64,000 nt of DNA from DATCJA01 sp963814955 (lineage in GTDB: Bacteria > Acidobacteriota > Vicinamibacteria > Vicinamibacterales > UBA2999): positions 248,001-312,000 of the forward strand of contig CAWFEX010000006.1 in NCBI GenBank assembly GCA_963814955.1. The letters run 5' to 3'. A program made the position numbers and the translations under genes. The notes below the pieces were generated by a model. It searched no databases. It was not told where the DNA came from and worked only from the letters and a program-made list of their open reading frames with translations. This document shows positions 27,933 through 37,111 of this stretch, piece by piece; the stretch's first letter is position 1, and each line of letters opens with the position of its first letter.

Positions 27933-29083
27933 CTGCCTTCCACCAGTGACCACTTTGCCGCGAGCTCGTCGCCGGCGGCGAGGTGATTGAGAAGAAAGTC
28001 GGCGTTTCGAAATCCCTCGCGCAGATGATCACCGTCGAGCGCACATCCGGTGTTCCGGCACTGGCGCGCGGCCTCCACCCTGACCAGCGCGAGCGCCGCT
28101 TCCAGGCCGCGGACGATGCTCAATATGCCGCGACCCTGATACGCCGTCCATGACGCAAACGCCTTGGTAGCCAGATAACGTTTCAACGGCCATTTCCAGT
28201 GCGTCCATTGATCCCGCACCAGCTCGACGTATGCATCGGCCAACCCGTCCTCGTCCGCTGGAGGCTTCATATCGTCGGGCACCGCCGCAATAGCTTCGGC
28301 AAACCGCTCGAGGCTCTCAGTGAGATCCGAGGGCACAGACGCATGCACGAAATCACGAGGCAACGACGCTACCGAGGCTTCAATGGTGCCGTGCTCTGGC
28401 TGATACTGCCGCAGGACTCTTGCGTCGCGCGCCAGGGTGGCGACGACGCTCTCGGGTGACAACTCATCCTCGGCGCACCGCGTCACCATGTGACGCTCCC
28501 ACGCTGAGTACCCCGGATGGTCCATCAGCATGCGCGGATGAAGAAGCGGAGGCCAGTCTTCCGGTGTAATCACGAGACCTTCATAGTTGGCGCCGGGAAA
28601 CGCCGGAGGGCTTTCGACAATCTCGAGCGGTCGATCCTCGCGAAACAGCATGGCGGCAGCCGTGGGGCAGTAGTGGGTGAGCGTAATGAAGGTTCCACGC
28701 CAATCACGAACGGCAAGGCGCGGAAAGTATTGACAGGTCGCGGGCAGCAGCGACGTCCCGGCGTCTCGCTGGATCACGCAGAGTCCCGAGCCGCGATGAT
28801 AAAAAACGCAATCACCAGCCGGCGATCGCGCCACCATCGCCGCGGCCCCGTCCGGAAGATCCGGCGATGTCATCAGAACGGGATCTCCCGCCGTCGCGGC
28901 GACCGGACGTAGAGACCCGTCCACGATTGCCTCGTTGAGGCTGCGGTAGAGCGGCAGCTCGACCGGAACATCCCAGTCCGACGTACAGCAAACGCCCGAG
29001 CGGTGGCACTCGTAGTCTGAATGAATGCTGAGCGCGTAAACACGCTCAGTCTCAGGTCCATCCTTTGCAGCAAACCCAGGCAT
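27926..29083 (-). CDS. YkgJ-type cysteine-cluster protein
   Basis: Zinc/iron-chelating domain protein: YECHRSGVCC near residue 27, then DCVFYHRGSGLC and LLPATCQYFPRL give the C..CC..C..C..C pattern of the YkgJ/FliB-like family. ATG 29083 gives 385 residues with AGGGA upstream; extension to 29233 would read antisense through a signal peptide on the other strand. FliB-like members methylate flagellin lysines, but no flagellar gene is nearby, so I give no function. Its ATG interlocks with the ATG of the gene on the other strand. Confidence 0.72.
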   Translation of the reverse strand: MPGFAAKDGPETERVYALSIHSDYECHRSGVCCTSDWDVPVELPLYRSLNEAIVDGSLRPVAATAGDPVLMTSPDLPDGAAAMVARSPAGDCVFYHRGSGLCVIQRDAGTSLLPATCQYFPRLAVRDWRGTFITLTHYCPTAAAMLFREDRPLEIVESPPAFPGANYEGLVITPEDWPPLLHPRMLMDHPGYSAWERHMVTRCAEDELSPESVVATLARDARVLRQYQPEHGTIEASVASLPRDFVHASVPSDLTESLERFAEAIAAVPDDMKPPADEDGLADAYVELVRDQWTHWKWPLKRYLATKAFASWTAYQGRGILSIVRGLEAALALVRVEAARQCRNTGCALDGDHLREGFRNADFLLNHLAAGDELAAKWSLVEGSE

Positions 29084-30059
29084 GAGATTCCCTACGATTT
29101 TCTGCTGTGCCGTATTTCTGTCAACCACTGCCGTTGCACAAACAAAATTTGACAAGGACGTGGTTGCCGCCCAGGTGATGCTGGATCGCGCCGGATTCTC
29201 GTCGGGTGAGATCGACGGCCAGGCGGGAATCAACGTGCAGCGCGCCGTTGCCGCGTTTCAGCAGGCGAACGGGCTTCCGACCACGGGGCAGCTCGACGCC
29301 GCGACGTTGGAACAACTCCAAACGGCCACGGCCAACGCGACCGCCATCGTTCCTTACACCGTCACGGAGGACGACGTGGACGGTCCGTTCACGCCGGAGA
29401 TTCCTCTCGATCTCGTGGAACAAGGAAAGCTGAAGAATCTCGACTATAAGGACGCGCTGGAAGGCATCGCCGAAAAGTTTCACGCGAGCCCGCAACTGCT
29501 CCGACGGTTAAATCCTGAGGCGGCGTTCACGCAGGCCGGCGAACAGGTGCTCGTTCCGAATGTGGAGGTCGTCCACCTCCCTGTCACGCCAAAGCCGGAA
29601 CCAAACAGTGCGCGCCGGACGCAGCCTGCGCCGGGAGCCGCCAACGGTAACGGAATCACGATCTACGTGACCAAGGCGACCGGCTCGGCAACCGTCGAGG
29701 ACCAAAGCGGCAAAGTGCTGTTCCACGCGCCAGTGACCAGTGGCAGCGAGCACGATCCGCTGCCGATCGGTACCTGGAAAGTGACAAGCGTGGAACGGTT
29801 GCCGGCTTTCAATTACAACCCCGACCTGTTCTGGGATGCGGAGCCCCAGCATGCGAAGGCGCGTATCGCGCCGGGTCCGAACAACCCGGTCGGAACCGTC
29901 TGGATCGACCTGTCAAAGGAGCACTACGGTATCCACGGAACACCCGAGCCCTCAAAGATCGGTCATACGCAGTCACATGGGTGTGTCCGGTTGACGAACT
30001 GGGACGTGCAGCGGCTGGCGCAATGGACGCAGCCGGGCACGATGGTCGTCTTTCGATGA
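29082..30059 (+). CDS. L,D-transpeptidase with peptidoglycan-binding and LysM-like domains
   Basis: Exported wall enzyme making 3-3 cross-links or attaching proteins. Signal peptide MRFPTIFCCAVFLSTTAVAQ, then a PG_binding_1 domain (QVMLDRAGFSSGEIDGQAG), a LysM-like stretch (IAEKFHASPQLLRRLNP) and a YkuD catalytic domain with IGHTQSHGCVRLTNWD (His and Cys). 325 residues. Its stop overlaps the next gene (ATGA), pairing it with an M23 endopeptidase. Start ATG 29082 shares the palindrome CATG with the leftward gene. Confidence 0.92.
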   Translation: MRFPTIFCCAVFLSTTAVAQTKFDKDVVAAQVMLDRAGFSSGEIDGQAGINVQRAVAAFQQANGLPTTGQLDAATLEQLQTATANATAIVPYTVTEDDVDGPFTPEIPLDLVEQGKLKNLDYKDALEGIAEKFHASPQLLRRLNPEAAFTQAGEQVLVPNVEVVHLPVTPKPEPNSARRTQPAPGAANGNGITIYVTKATGSATVEDQSGKVLFHAPVTSGSEHDPLPIGTWKVTSVERLPAFNYNPDLFWDAEPQHAKARIAPGPNNPVGTVWIDLSKEHYGIHGTPEPSKIGHTQSHGCVRLTNWDVQRLAQWTQPGTMVVFR

Positions 30060-30769
30060 GACGCTTCGAACGACGGCGCGTGGAGCGCATCCGCCGCCAA
30101 GTCATCACGGTCGGGTTGAGCTTCGCGCTCGGTGCGCTTGTGGACCGGGCCCTCGATTGGCGATCGCACCAGAATCAAGGACGGGCTATTGTTGCCAGTC
30201 TCGCAGACGATTTGGAGCCTGCGGACGCTCCCGCCGAGCCTCGAGGTCTGCAGCCGGGGCGTGAAAGTGACACGCCAGTGCGTGCCGCGGCCGCCGGCGT
30301 TCAGAACCAGGCCGCCCTCGAACTGTTGCGCAGCCGAAATCTCGTCTTTCCGGTGGAAGGCATTAATCCCGCCGCTCTGCAGGATACGTTCTCCGACACG
30401 CGAGCGCTGGGTCGTACCCACGAAGCGGTGGACATCATGGCCCCGCGTGGCACGCCGGTCCTCGCCGTAGACGACGGCACGGTCGCCAAGCTGTTTAACA
30501 GCCGCGGCGGGGGTGGCCTGACGATTTATCAGTTCGATCCTTCACAGATTTTCAGCTACTACTACGCCCACCTTGACGGCTATGCGCCGGGCCTTCGTGA
30601 AGGACAAGCGGTCCGGCGCGGCCAGACCATTGGTTACGTCGGCAGCACCGGCAATGCGTCCTCCGACGCGCCCCACCTGCACTTCGCCATCTTTCAACTG
30701 ACACCCGAAAGAAAGTGGTGGCAGGGCGAACCTCTCAACCCTTACCCTGTTCTCAAGCCCCACTCATAA
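30056..30769 (+). CDS. M23-family peptidoglycan endopeptidase
   Basis: 237 residues; ATG overlaps the L,D-transpeptidase stop. After a basic N-terminus, one hydrophobic helix (VITVGLSFALGALVDRALDW) probably anchors it. The LytM zinc motifs are present: HEAVDIMAPRGTPV (HxxxD) and PHLHFAIF (HxH). Coupled to a cross-linking enzyme, it likely helps remodel the wall. The FPVEGINPAALQDTFSDTR segment is typical of M23 lead-ins. Confidence 0.9.
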   Translation: MRRFERRRVERIRRQVITVGLSFALGALVDRALDWRSHQNQGRAIVASLADDLEPADAPAEPRGLQPGRESDTPVRAAAAGVQNQAALELLRSRNLVFPVEGINPAALQDTFSDTRALGRTHEAVDIMAPRGTPVLAVDDGTVAKLFNSRGGGGLTIYQFDPSQIFSYYYAHLDGYAPGLREGQAVRRGQTIGYVGSTGNASSDAPHLHFAIFQLTPERKWWQGEPLNPYPVLKPHS

Positions 30770-30885
30770 GAGCCTTCGCTACGGCGACTTAGCCAAGTAC
30801 AGAACTATTACAGTTCGTTCTGCCACAACCTGCTATCGTCGATTGGTTCTTCTCATCAATCTTTTTCGGAGGGTTGCGTACGCCG

Positions 30886-31755
30886 ATGGCGATTCCGATG
30901 CCCATGTTTGGGCGCAGGTACCAGCAAGGAGTGAATTGGGTTACCGCCATTGCAATGACCGGCTTTCACATCGGCGCAATCGCCGCGCTGTTCTACATCG
31001 ATGTGGGAGCGATGCTGGCGGCCGTGGTGCTGTGGATTGCTGCCGGGATGCTTGGCATCGGCATGGGTTACCACCGGCTCCTCACGCACCGCGCGTACAA
31101 GACGCCAAAGTGGGTCGAGTACTTTCTCACGATGTGCGGCACCCTCGCACTCGAGGGTGGCCCGATTTTCTGGGTGGCCACGCACCGCATTCATCACCAG
31201 AAGTCGGATCACGAGGGCGACCCGCACACGCCGCGTGAGGGTACGTGGTGGGCGCACATGGGCTGGATTCTGCTCGGCGACGGCCTTCATCACGATGCGT
31301 CAATCCTCAACCGGTATGTCCCCGATCTGTCGCGCGATCGCTTTCACCATGCGCTCTCTGAATGGCATTGGGTCAGCAACGTCGTCGTCGGTCTGGCGCT
31401 GCTGGCATTCGGCGGCATCCCGTACGTGCTGTGGGGTATCTTCTTCCGCACCACGTGGGGACTTCACTCCACATGGCTCGTGAATTCAGCCACTCACTTG
31501 TGGGGCTCGCGACGCTTCAAGACACGTGATGATTCGACGAACAACTGGTGGGTCGCCCTGCTGACATTCGGCGAGGGATGGCACAACAACCATCACGCGC
31601 ATCCCACATCAGCCCGCCACGGCCTGGCGTGGTACGAGCTCGACTTCAACTGGATCGGCATCAACATCCTTCGAGCGCTTGGCCTCGCGTGGGACATCAA
31701 GGTCGCCAAGGTCACCGCGGCGCCGGCCCACGACGTCGACGAGGCTGTCGCCTGA
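30886..31755 (+). CDS. Acyl-CoA / fatty acid desaturase
   Basis: Membrane di-iron desaturase introducing a double bond into acyl chains. The three histidine boxes are HRLLTHR, HRIHHQ and HNNHH. Several hydrophobic helices, 289 residues. ATG 30886 has GGAGGG twelve bases upstream; TTG 30874 directly abuts the Shine-Dalgarno and is unlikely. It probably adjusts membrane fluidity. Confidence 0.92.
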   Translation: MAIPMPMFGRRYQQGVNWVTAIAMTGFHIGAIAALFYIDVGAMLAAVVLWIAAGMLGIGMGYHRLLTHRAYKTPKWVEYFLTMCGTLALEGGPIFWVATHRIHHQKSDHEGDPHTPREGTWWAHMGWILLGDGLHHDASILNRYVPDLSRDRFHHALSEWHWVSNVVVGLALLAFGGIPYVLWGIFFRTTWGLHSTWLVNSATHLWGSRRFKTRDDSTNNWWVALLTFGEGWHNNHHAHPTSARHGLAWYELDFNWIGINILRALGLAWDIKVAKVTAAPAHDVDEAVA

Positions 31756-31765
31756 CGCAAGAGGC

Positions 31766-31823
31766 GCAGGTCAAAGGGCAAAGGTCAAAAGTCAAAGGGC
31801 ACAGGTCAAGGGCATAGGGCAGC
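31766..31823. repeat. GTCAAAGG-word tandem repeat
   Basis: Degenerate direct repeats GGTCAAAGG/GGCAAAGG/AAGTCAAAGG about every 8-10 bases between the desaturase and the histidine kinase gene. No inverted partner, so unlike the hairpin-type repeats. Confidence 0.7.
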
Positions 31824-31848
31824 GGCAAAAAGCCCTACAATCACCCTT

Positions 31849-32799
31849 GTGACCCGCCGCCAGAAGGCCATCGCCTTCTTCGTCGCGCTTTGCGTCATCC
31901 TTGTCGGCGCCGCTGTTTCGCTGAACATCGGCTGGATTCTGATCAATGCCCGGCGGTTGACGCCGCTGCTCGTCGGCATTGTCCTGTTCGCCCTCATCAT
32001 CGCCGGCCTGATCATTTACACCGTGTTTCTCGTGCTCGAAATCAAGCGGAACGAGGAGCACCAGACCTTCATCAATGCGGTGACGCACGAATTGAAGACG
32101 CCGATCGCGTCGATGCGGCTTTACCTTCAGACCCTGCAGTCAAGAGACATTGACGAGGAACGGAGGCGCCAGTTCTACGACATCATGCTCGCCGACGCCG
32201 AGCGGCTGAATCACACGGTTGAACAGGTACTGAAAGCGGGCGTGTTGAGTCAGAAACCCCAGGCGGTTTCATACTCGCCCGTCGACATCGCCGAACTCGC
32301 ACGCGAGTGCAGGAACCTGGCTCTCGTCCGCCACCATCTCAATCCCGAATCTATTGCACTGCAGACGCATGACGACGGCCCGCTGATCGTCAGCGGCGAT
32401 GCCGACGGCCTGCGGACTGTCCTGACAAATCTTCTCGACAACGCCGTGAAATATTCCGGCGATGCCGTGCACGTTGCGGTGTCGGTCGCGGCGCCGGCGC
32501 CTGACACCGTATGGGTGCGGGTACAGGACCGCGGCGTCGGCATACCGCGCAAGCATTTGAAGCGCATCTTCAAACGCTTTTACCGCGTCCAGGCACGCGG
32601 GATTCACCAGATCAAAGGCACCGGCCTCGGCCTGTACATCGTGAAGTCCATTACCCGGGCGCATGGTGGACGCGTCTTCGCCCAAAGCGAAGGCGAGGGA
32701 CGTGGGGCCATGTTCACGGTGGAACTGCCCCGATCCGTGTCAGCAGCCGATGCCGCACGGCCGGCCTACCGGATGCGCTCCAGGCGCGTTGCATCGTGA
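31849..32799 (+). CDS. Sensor histidine kinase
   Basis: 316 residues, GTG start. Two N-terminal transmembrane helices (about 8-30 and 40-62) with almost no periplasmic loop, then the phospho-acceptor NAVTHELKTPIASMRL (His80). ATPase boxes are NLLDNAVKYS (N), DRGVGIP (G1) and KGTGLGLYIV (G2). It overlaps the response regulator by GTGA. The short sensor loop suggests membrane or intramembrane sensing; signal and targets are unknown. Confidence 0.92.
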   Translation: MTRRQKAIAFFVALCVILVGAAVSLNIGWILINARRLTPLLVGIVLFALIIAGLIIYTVFLVLEIKRNEEHQTFINAVTHELKTPIASMRLYLQTLQSRDIDEERRRQFYDIMLADAERLNHTVEQVLKAGVLSQKPQAVSYSPVDIAELARECRNLALVRHHLNPESIALQTHDDGPLIVSGDADGLRTVLTNLLDNAVKYSGDAVHVAVSVAAPAPDTVWVRVQDRGVGIPRKHLKRIFKRFYRVQARGIHQIKGTGLGLYIVKSITRAHGGRVFAQSEGEGRGAMFTVELPRSVSAADAARPAYRMRSRRVAS

Positions 32800-33524
32800 G
32801 CCGGATTCTCATCGTCGAGGACGAGCAGCATATTGCGGACGGCCTGCGCTTCAACCTCGAGGCCGAGGGACACGAGGCAACCGTTGTATCCGACGGCGAG
32901 CGCGCACTCGGGATGCTGCTTGGAGAACCCCTCCCGTTCGACGCGGTCATCCTCGACGTCATGCTGCCTGGCAAGGACGGGTTCGCGGTCGCCTCTGAGC
33001 TTCGAGCCGTCGGGCAGTTCGTTCCAATTCTGATGCTGACCGCACGCGGGAGCGCAGGAGATGTCCTGCGCGGTTTCGAGGCGGGCGCGGACGACTACCT
33101 GCCCAAGCCCTTCGACCTCTCGATTCTGCTGGCGCGCGTCAACGGTCTGCTCCGCCGCCATCGCTGGAACGAAGAAAACCCGATGACGGCGGACGCACCT
33201 GCGCGGGAGACCGATAAAGACACCTATGCCTTCGCCGGCCGAACGATCGATTTCGCAGCGATGGAGCTCCGTGTCCGGGACCAGGTCCATCGCCTGACGG
33301 TCATGGAATGCGACCTGCTGCGATACCTGATCACGAAGGCTCGTCAGCCGGTTTCGCGCACGGCGATCCTGAAAGAGGTGTGGGGCCTGGCGCAGGACGT
33401 CGACACGCGCGCCATCGACAACTTCATCGTGCGGCTGCGGCGCTATCTCGAGGATCGCCCGGGCGCGCCGAAGTTTCTCCAAACCGTGCGCGGCGTCGGG
33501 TATCGATTCGTGCCGGAGCCATAG
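32796..33524 (+). CDS. OmpR-family response regulator
   Basis: 242 residues. Receiver domain: VEDE acidic pair, phospho-acceptor D54 in AVILDVMLPG, LTARG and DDYLPKPFD lysine. C-terminal winged helix: DLLRYLITKARQPVSRTAILKEVWG, RAIDNFIVRLRRYLED and VRGVGYRF. GTG start overlaps the kinase stop. Partner of the kinase at 31849. Confidence 0.93.
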   Translation: MSRILIVEDEQHIADGLRFNLEAEGHEATVVSDGERALGMLLGEPLPFDAVILDVMLPGKDGFAVASELRAVGQFVPILMLTARGSAGDVLRGFEAGADDYLPKPFDLSILLARVNGLLRRHRWNEENPMTADAPARETDKDTYAFAGRTIDFAAMELRVRDQVHRLTVMECDLLRYLITKARQPVSRTAILKEVWGLAQDVDTRAIDNFIVRLRRYLEDRPGAPKFLQTVRGVGYRFVPEP

Positions 33525-33556
33525 GCTTTCTACTTTTCCAGTTTTCCACTTGTAGA

Positions 33557-34777
33557 ATGGCCTCCATGGCTGCCAGCGACACCATCGAAGCCGAGGGCCA
33601 TCTGATCGATTCCGGCCTGCTCTCGGCGATTTTCGACAAGATCATCGAGTTCAGAGCGTCGTACGAGATCGTCAAGTTCGACATCGGGCGCACCAACGAT
33701 GACGTGTCCCATATCAAGATGCGGATCAACGCCAGCGATCCAGCAGTCCTCGACGATCTCCTCCAGCAGCTCACGACCTTCGGCTGCCACCCGGTGGGCG
33801 AGCGTGACGCCATCGTCAAGCCGGCCGAAAAAGATCGTTGTGTCCCGGACGACTTCTATTCGACGACGAACAACCGCACACAGGTGCGCGTCAACGGCCG
33901 ATGGGTCGAAGTCGAAGCGCAGCGCATGGATGCAGTCATCGTCGTCGAGGACGGCGGCGCGTCCTGCCGCAAGCTGCGCGATGTGCATACCGGCGAGCTC
34001 ATTGTCTGTGGGCATGAGGGGATACGCGTTACACCTGAGTTCAAGGAGCGCGATCGATTCGGCTTCGCGTTCATGAGCAACGACGTATCGTCGGAACGCC
34101 GTGTGGAAGGAGTCGTCGGCCGCATCGCCGAAATGATGCAACACGTCAAGACGAGTGGTGGACGGATAGCCGTCGTGGCCGGGCCCGTGGTGGTGCATAC
34201 GGGTGGTGTCGAGCATTTTTCCGAGCTGATTCGCCTCGGATATGTCGATGTGCTGCTGGCCGGAAATGCACTCGCCGTTCACGACATCGAGTACGCCCTT
34301 TCAGGCACATCGCTTGGAATCGACCTGATCGTCGGTGCCGCTGTCGAGCAAGGACACCGCAACCACATGGCTGCCATCAATACGATCAACCGTGCAGGCG
34401 GCATCCATCAGGCGGTCGAGTCGGGGGTGCTCAAGAAAGGGGTGATGTACGAGTGCGTCGAGCGGGGCGTGGATTACGTGCTGGCCGGGAGCATTCGCGA
34501 CGATGGTCCGCTGCCGGACACGCTGATGGACCTGGTCGACGCCCAGAACCGCTACGCCGCGGCGTTGTCGAACAACGTCCAGCTCGTCCTGATGCTTTCC
34601 TCGATGTTGCACAGCATCGGAGTGGGCAACATGCTGCCCTCCTGGGTCCGTGTCGTCTGCGTGGACATCAATCCTGCCGTCGTCACAAAACTGTCAGACC
34701 GCGGATCGTCGCAAACGGTGGGCGTCGTGACCGATGTGGGCCTGTTCCTGCATAGACTCGTCGAGCGGCTCCGGTGA
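33557..34777 (+). CDS. TIGR00300-type ornithine cyclodeaminase (LOR/SDH-domain protein)
   Basis: Matches the TIGR00300 family, archaeal-type ornithine cyclodeaminase, also the C-terminal half of cyanobacterial arginine dihydrolase AgrE/ArgZ; it makes proline from ornithine with loss of ammonia. Recognised from EAEGHLIDSGLLSAIFD, DDFYSTTNNRTQVRV, IAVVAGPVVVHTGG, DVLLAGNALAVHDIE and VGNMLPSWVRVVCVDINPAVVTKLSDRGS. 406 residues. ATG 33557 or 33566; neither has a clear Shine-Dalgarno. It would connect with ornithine from the cluster at 1-7834. Confidence 0.82.
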   Translation: MASMAASDTIEAEGHLIDSGLLSAIFDKIIEFRASYEIVKFDIGRTNDDVSHIKMRINASDPAVLDDLLQQLTTFGCHPVGERDAIVKPAEKDRCVPDDFYSTTNNRTQVRVNGRWVEVEAQRMDAVIVVEDGGASCRKLRDVHTGELIVCGHEGIRVTPEFKERDRFGFAFMSNDVSSERRVEGVVGRIAEMMQHVKTSGGRIAVVAGPVVVHTGGVEHFSELIRLGYVDVLLAGNALAVHDIEYALSGTSLGIDLIVGAAVEQGHRNHMAAINTINRAGGIHQAVESGVLKKGVMYECVERGVDYVLAGSIRDDGPLPDTLMDLVDAQNRYAAALSNNVQLVLMLSSMLHSIGVGNMLPSWVRVVCVDINPAVVTKLSDRGSSQTVGVVTDVGLFLHRLVERLR

Positions 34778-34789
34778 TAATCTGAAGGT

Positions 34790-35662
34790 ATGGGTAAACG
34801 TATTTTTCTATTCCTGCTAACGAACCTGGCGATCGTCGTCACGTTGTCGATCGTCCTGAGCGTGCTGGGCGTCGGGAGGTACATCACCCCGGAGGGCATC
34901 GACTTCCGCGCGCTCGCCATTTTCTGTTTCGTCTGGGGCATGGGCGGCGCATTCCTGTCGCTGCAGATGTCTCGCTTCATTGCGAAGAAGGCAACCGGTG
35001 CCCGGCTCGTGGACGGCCGGACGGGCGTAGCCGACCTCGATTGGCTGCACAGCACCGTCGCGCGCCTGTCGCAACAGGCAAACCTGCCAATGCCGGAAGT
35101 GGCGGTCTACGACTCGCCGGAAGTCAACGCCTTTGCCACCGGTCCCAGCAAACGTCGCAGCCTGGTTGCTGTTTCCACAGGCCTGTTCAAGGCGATGCGG
35201 CACGACGAGATCGAAGGTGTGCTCGGACACGAGCTGGCGCACATCAGCAACGGCGACATGGTGACAATGACCCTGCTCCAGGGCGTCATCAATGCGTTCG
35301 TGATGTTCTTTGCGAGGTTGATCGCGTTCGCGCTGCGCTCGAGCGACAGCCGGAACTCGCAGGCCGTCAGCTGGATGGTGGTCATCGCGCTCGAGATCGG
35401 GCTCGGGTTCCTCGGCTCACTGATCACGGCGTGGTTCTCACGTCAGCGTGAGTTCCGGGCCGACCGCGGCGGTGCCATGCTGGCTGGCCGCGACCGTATG
35501 CTGGGAGCGCTGCGTCGTCTGGCCAGCAATCGCGAGCTGGTCGATACACAACATCAAGCGCTGGCGACGCTGAAGATCAACGGCACGCGAGGCTGGGGGG
35601 TGTTTTTCTCGACGCACCCGCCGCTCGAAGCGCGCATCGCAGCGCTCGAACGGTATCAATAG
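34790..35662 (+). CDS. htpX: Membrane protease HtpX
   Basis: M48 zinc metalloprotease of the inner membrane, involved in quality control. MGKRIFLFLLTNLAIV start, two N-terminal helices, zinc motif LGHELAHISNGD (about H147-H151) and the third-ligand glutamate in REFRADRGGAMLAG. 290 residues, normal. 12 bases after the cyclodeaminase gene, so probably cotranscribed. Confidence 0.95.
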   Translation: MGKRIFLFLLTNLAIVVTLSIVLSVLGVGRYITPEGIDFRALAIFCFVWGMGGAFLSLQMSRFIAKKATGARLVDGRTGVADLDWLHSTVARLSQQANLPMPEVAVYDSPEVNAFATGPSKRRSLVAVSTGLFKAMRHDEIEGVLGHELAHISNGDMVTMTLLQGVINAFVMFFARLIAFALRSSDSRNSQAVSWMVVIALEIGLGFLGSLITAWFSRQREFRADRGGAMLAGRDRMLGALRRLASNRELVDTQHQALATLKINGTRGWGVFFSTHPPLEARIAALERYQ

Positions 35663-35678
35663 CGACGCCCGCACGAAC

Positions 35679-35790
35679 GCGCACGCTGAAGCGTGCGCTC
35701 TACAGATGTAACGTAGATGTAACGTAGCGCGCAGGCTTCAGCCTGCGCGGCGCGAGATGTGTTGTAGCGCGGCTCAGCCCGCGCGGCTCG
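35679..35790. repeat. REP-like hairpin pair (BIME type) between htpX and a lipoprotein gene
   Basis: GCGCACGC-TGAA-GCGTGCGC (35679-35698) and GCGCAGGC-TTCA-GCCTGCGC (35729-35748) are opposite-orientation hairpins of the same unit. Direct repeats of GATGTAACGTA lie between, and a diverged third copy follows (GCGCGGCTCAGCCCGCGC near 35767). The arrangement is that of a bacterial interspersed mosaic element. Confidence 0.85.
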
Positions 35791-35802
35791 CGGGTTCGTC
35801 GT

Positions 35803-36168
35803 TCACTGGGTGACCGCGACGGTCACGACGAAGTCGCGTCCTGCATCCAGGTCACCCGCATCCACCTCGGTCGGCTGGGGAGCCGAAGCCAGCGCTTCTC
35901 CCGCGAGCAACTCGAACTCCAGCCTGTACGTGCCTGCGGGGACTTGTACGGTGTAGCCACCCGTCGACGTTGACGACGTGTCGAATCGCGCGCCCGTTCC
36001 GACATTCACTGCCGTGACCTTGCGACCCACGAGCGGCTTCTTTCCATCGCCCACCATTCCGGAAATTGTTCCACCAACATTCGGCCTCGGTCCCGGATCG
36101 ACCACCGGACGACTGGGATGACAAGCGACACTCAAGAGCGCGACCGCGACGAGAAGGTTTCTCAGCAT
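35803..36168 (-). CDS. Lipoprotein with carboxypeptidase-regulatory-like domain
   Basis: 121 residues. Lipobox LLSVAC at about 12-17, then a CarboxypepD_reg-like beta sandwich (GGTISGMVGDGKKPLVGRKVTAVNVGTG, GGYTVQVPAGTYRLEFEL). Such small Ig-like lipoproteins are common in Acidobacteriota and usually of unknown role. It converges on htpX across the REP pair. Confidence 0.75.
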   Translation of the reverse strand: MLRNLLVAVALLSVACHPSRPVVDPGPRPNVGGTISGMVGDGKKPLVGRKVTAVNVGTGARFDTSSTSTGGYTVQVPAGTYRLEFELLAGEALASAPQPTEVDAGDLDAGRDFVVTVAVTQ

Positions 36169-36229
36169 GGATGCCTAGCTCCGCCAGCCGAAGCTGCAAT
36201 CACCAGACCAGCGCGCTAAGCTACCCGCT

Positions 36230-37111
36230 GTGATGCATAGAACGCTTATCTCAACGGACGCGCTGGCTGCACACCTCGACGGTTCGTGGGCCATTGTTGA
36301 CTGCCGGTACGACTTGCACACCGAGGCGTGGGGGCGCGAACAGTATCTGGTGGCGCACATTCCGGGCGCCGTCTACGCGAGTCTTTCACGCGACCTTTCA
36401 GGCCCTCGCACCGGCGCCAACGGCCGTCATCCGCTGCCGTGCGTCGAGGACCTGGAAACCACACTGGGCCGACTCGGGATCTCGTCCAACACGCAGGTAG
36501 TGATGTACGACCAGGACGCCGGCATGTACGCGAGCCGGATGTGGTGGATGTTGCGGTACATGGGGCACGACGCTGCGGCTGTGCTCGACGGCGGCTGGGC
36601 CAAGTGGTTGCGCGAGCAACGTCCTACCCGTTCAGGAGAGGAAAGCAGGACCGCGGAGGTATTCACGGCGCATCGCCGGAAGGAGCTGCGCGTTCTGCTG
36701 GATCGAGTGCAGGCGGCCGCCGATGATGCCTCATTGCAACTGGTGGACGCGCGCGCCCCCGAACGGTTCGAAGGCACGAATGAGCCGCTGGACCGGGCCG
36801 CTGGCCACATTCCGGGCGCGGTGAATCACTTCTTCCGGCGCAATGTGAGTGCTGACGGCGTGATGCTGCCGCCCGACCGTCTGCGGGACCAGTTTCAGGA
36901 AGTGATCGGCGATCGCTCGCCAGAACAGGTAGTGATGTACTGCGGTTCCGGAGTCACCGCGTGCCAGAATCTCCTGGCGATGGAACACGCCGGGCTGCCC
37001 GGCGCGAAGTTGTATGTAGGCTCGTGGTCGGAATGGTCGGCGGACCCGACCCGCCCCGTTGAAACGGGGCCGGGAGCAAGTGCAAAGTTCAAGCTTCAAA
37101 GTGAAAAGTAA
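36230..37111 (+). CDS. Mercaptopyruvate-type sulfurtransferase (double rhodanese)
   Basis: Two rhodanese domains; the second carries the active loop MYCGSGVTAC with Cys238. CGSGVTA matches the 3-mercaptopyruvate sulfurtransferase type rather than CRKGVTA thiosulfate sulfurtransferase. AHIPGAVYA and GHIPGAVNH are rhodanese signatures. 293 residues. The last ~12 codons (SAKFKLQSEK) come from a hairpin repeat and are unlikely to be ancestral. Start GTG 36230 or ATG 36233. Confidence 0.88.
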   Translation: MMHRTLISTDALAAHLDGSWAIVDCRYDLHTEAWGREQYLVAHIPGAVYASLSRDLSGPRTGANGRHPLPCVEDLETTLGRLGISSNTQVVMYDQDAGMYASRMWWMLRYMGHDAAAVLDGGWAKWLREQRPTRSGEESRTAEVFTAHRRKELRVLLDRVQAAADDASLQLVDARAPERFEGTNEPLDRAAGHIPGAVNHFFRRNVSADGVMLPPDRLRDQFQEVIGDRSPEQVVMYCGSGVTACQNLLAMEHAGLPGAKLYVGSWSEWSADPTRPVETGPGASAKFKLQSEK

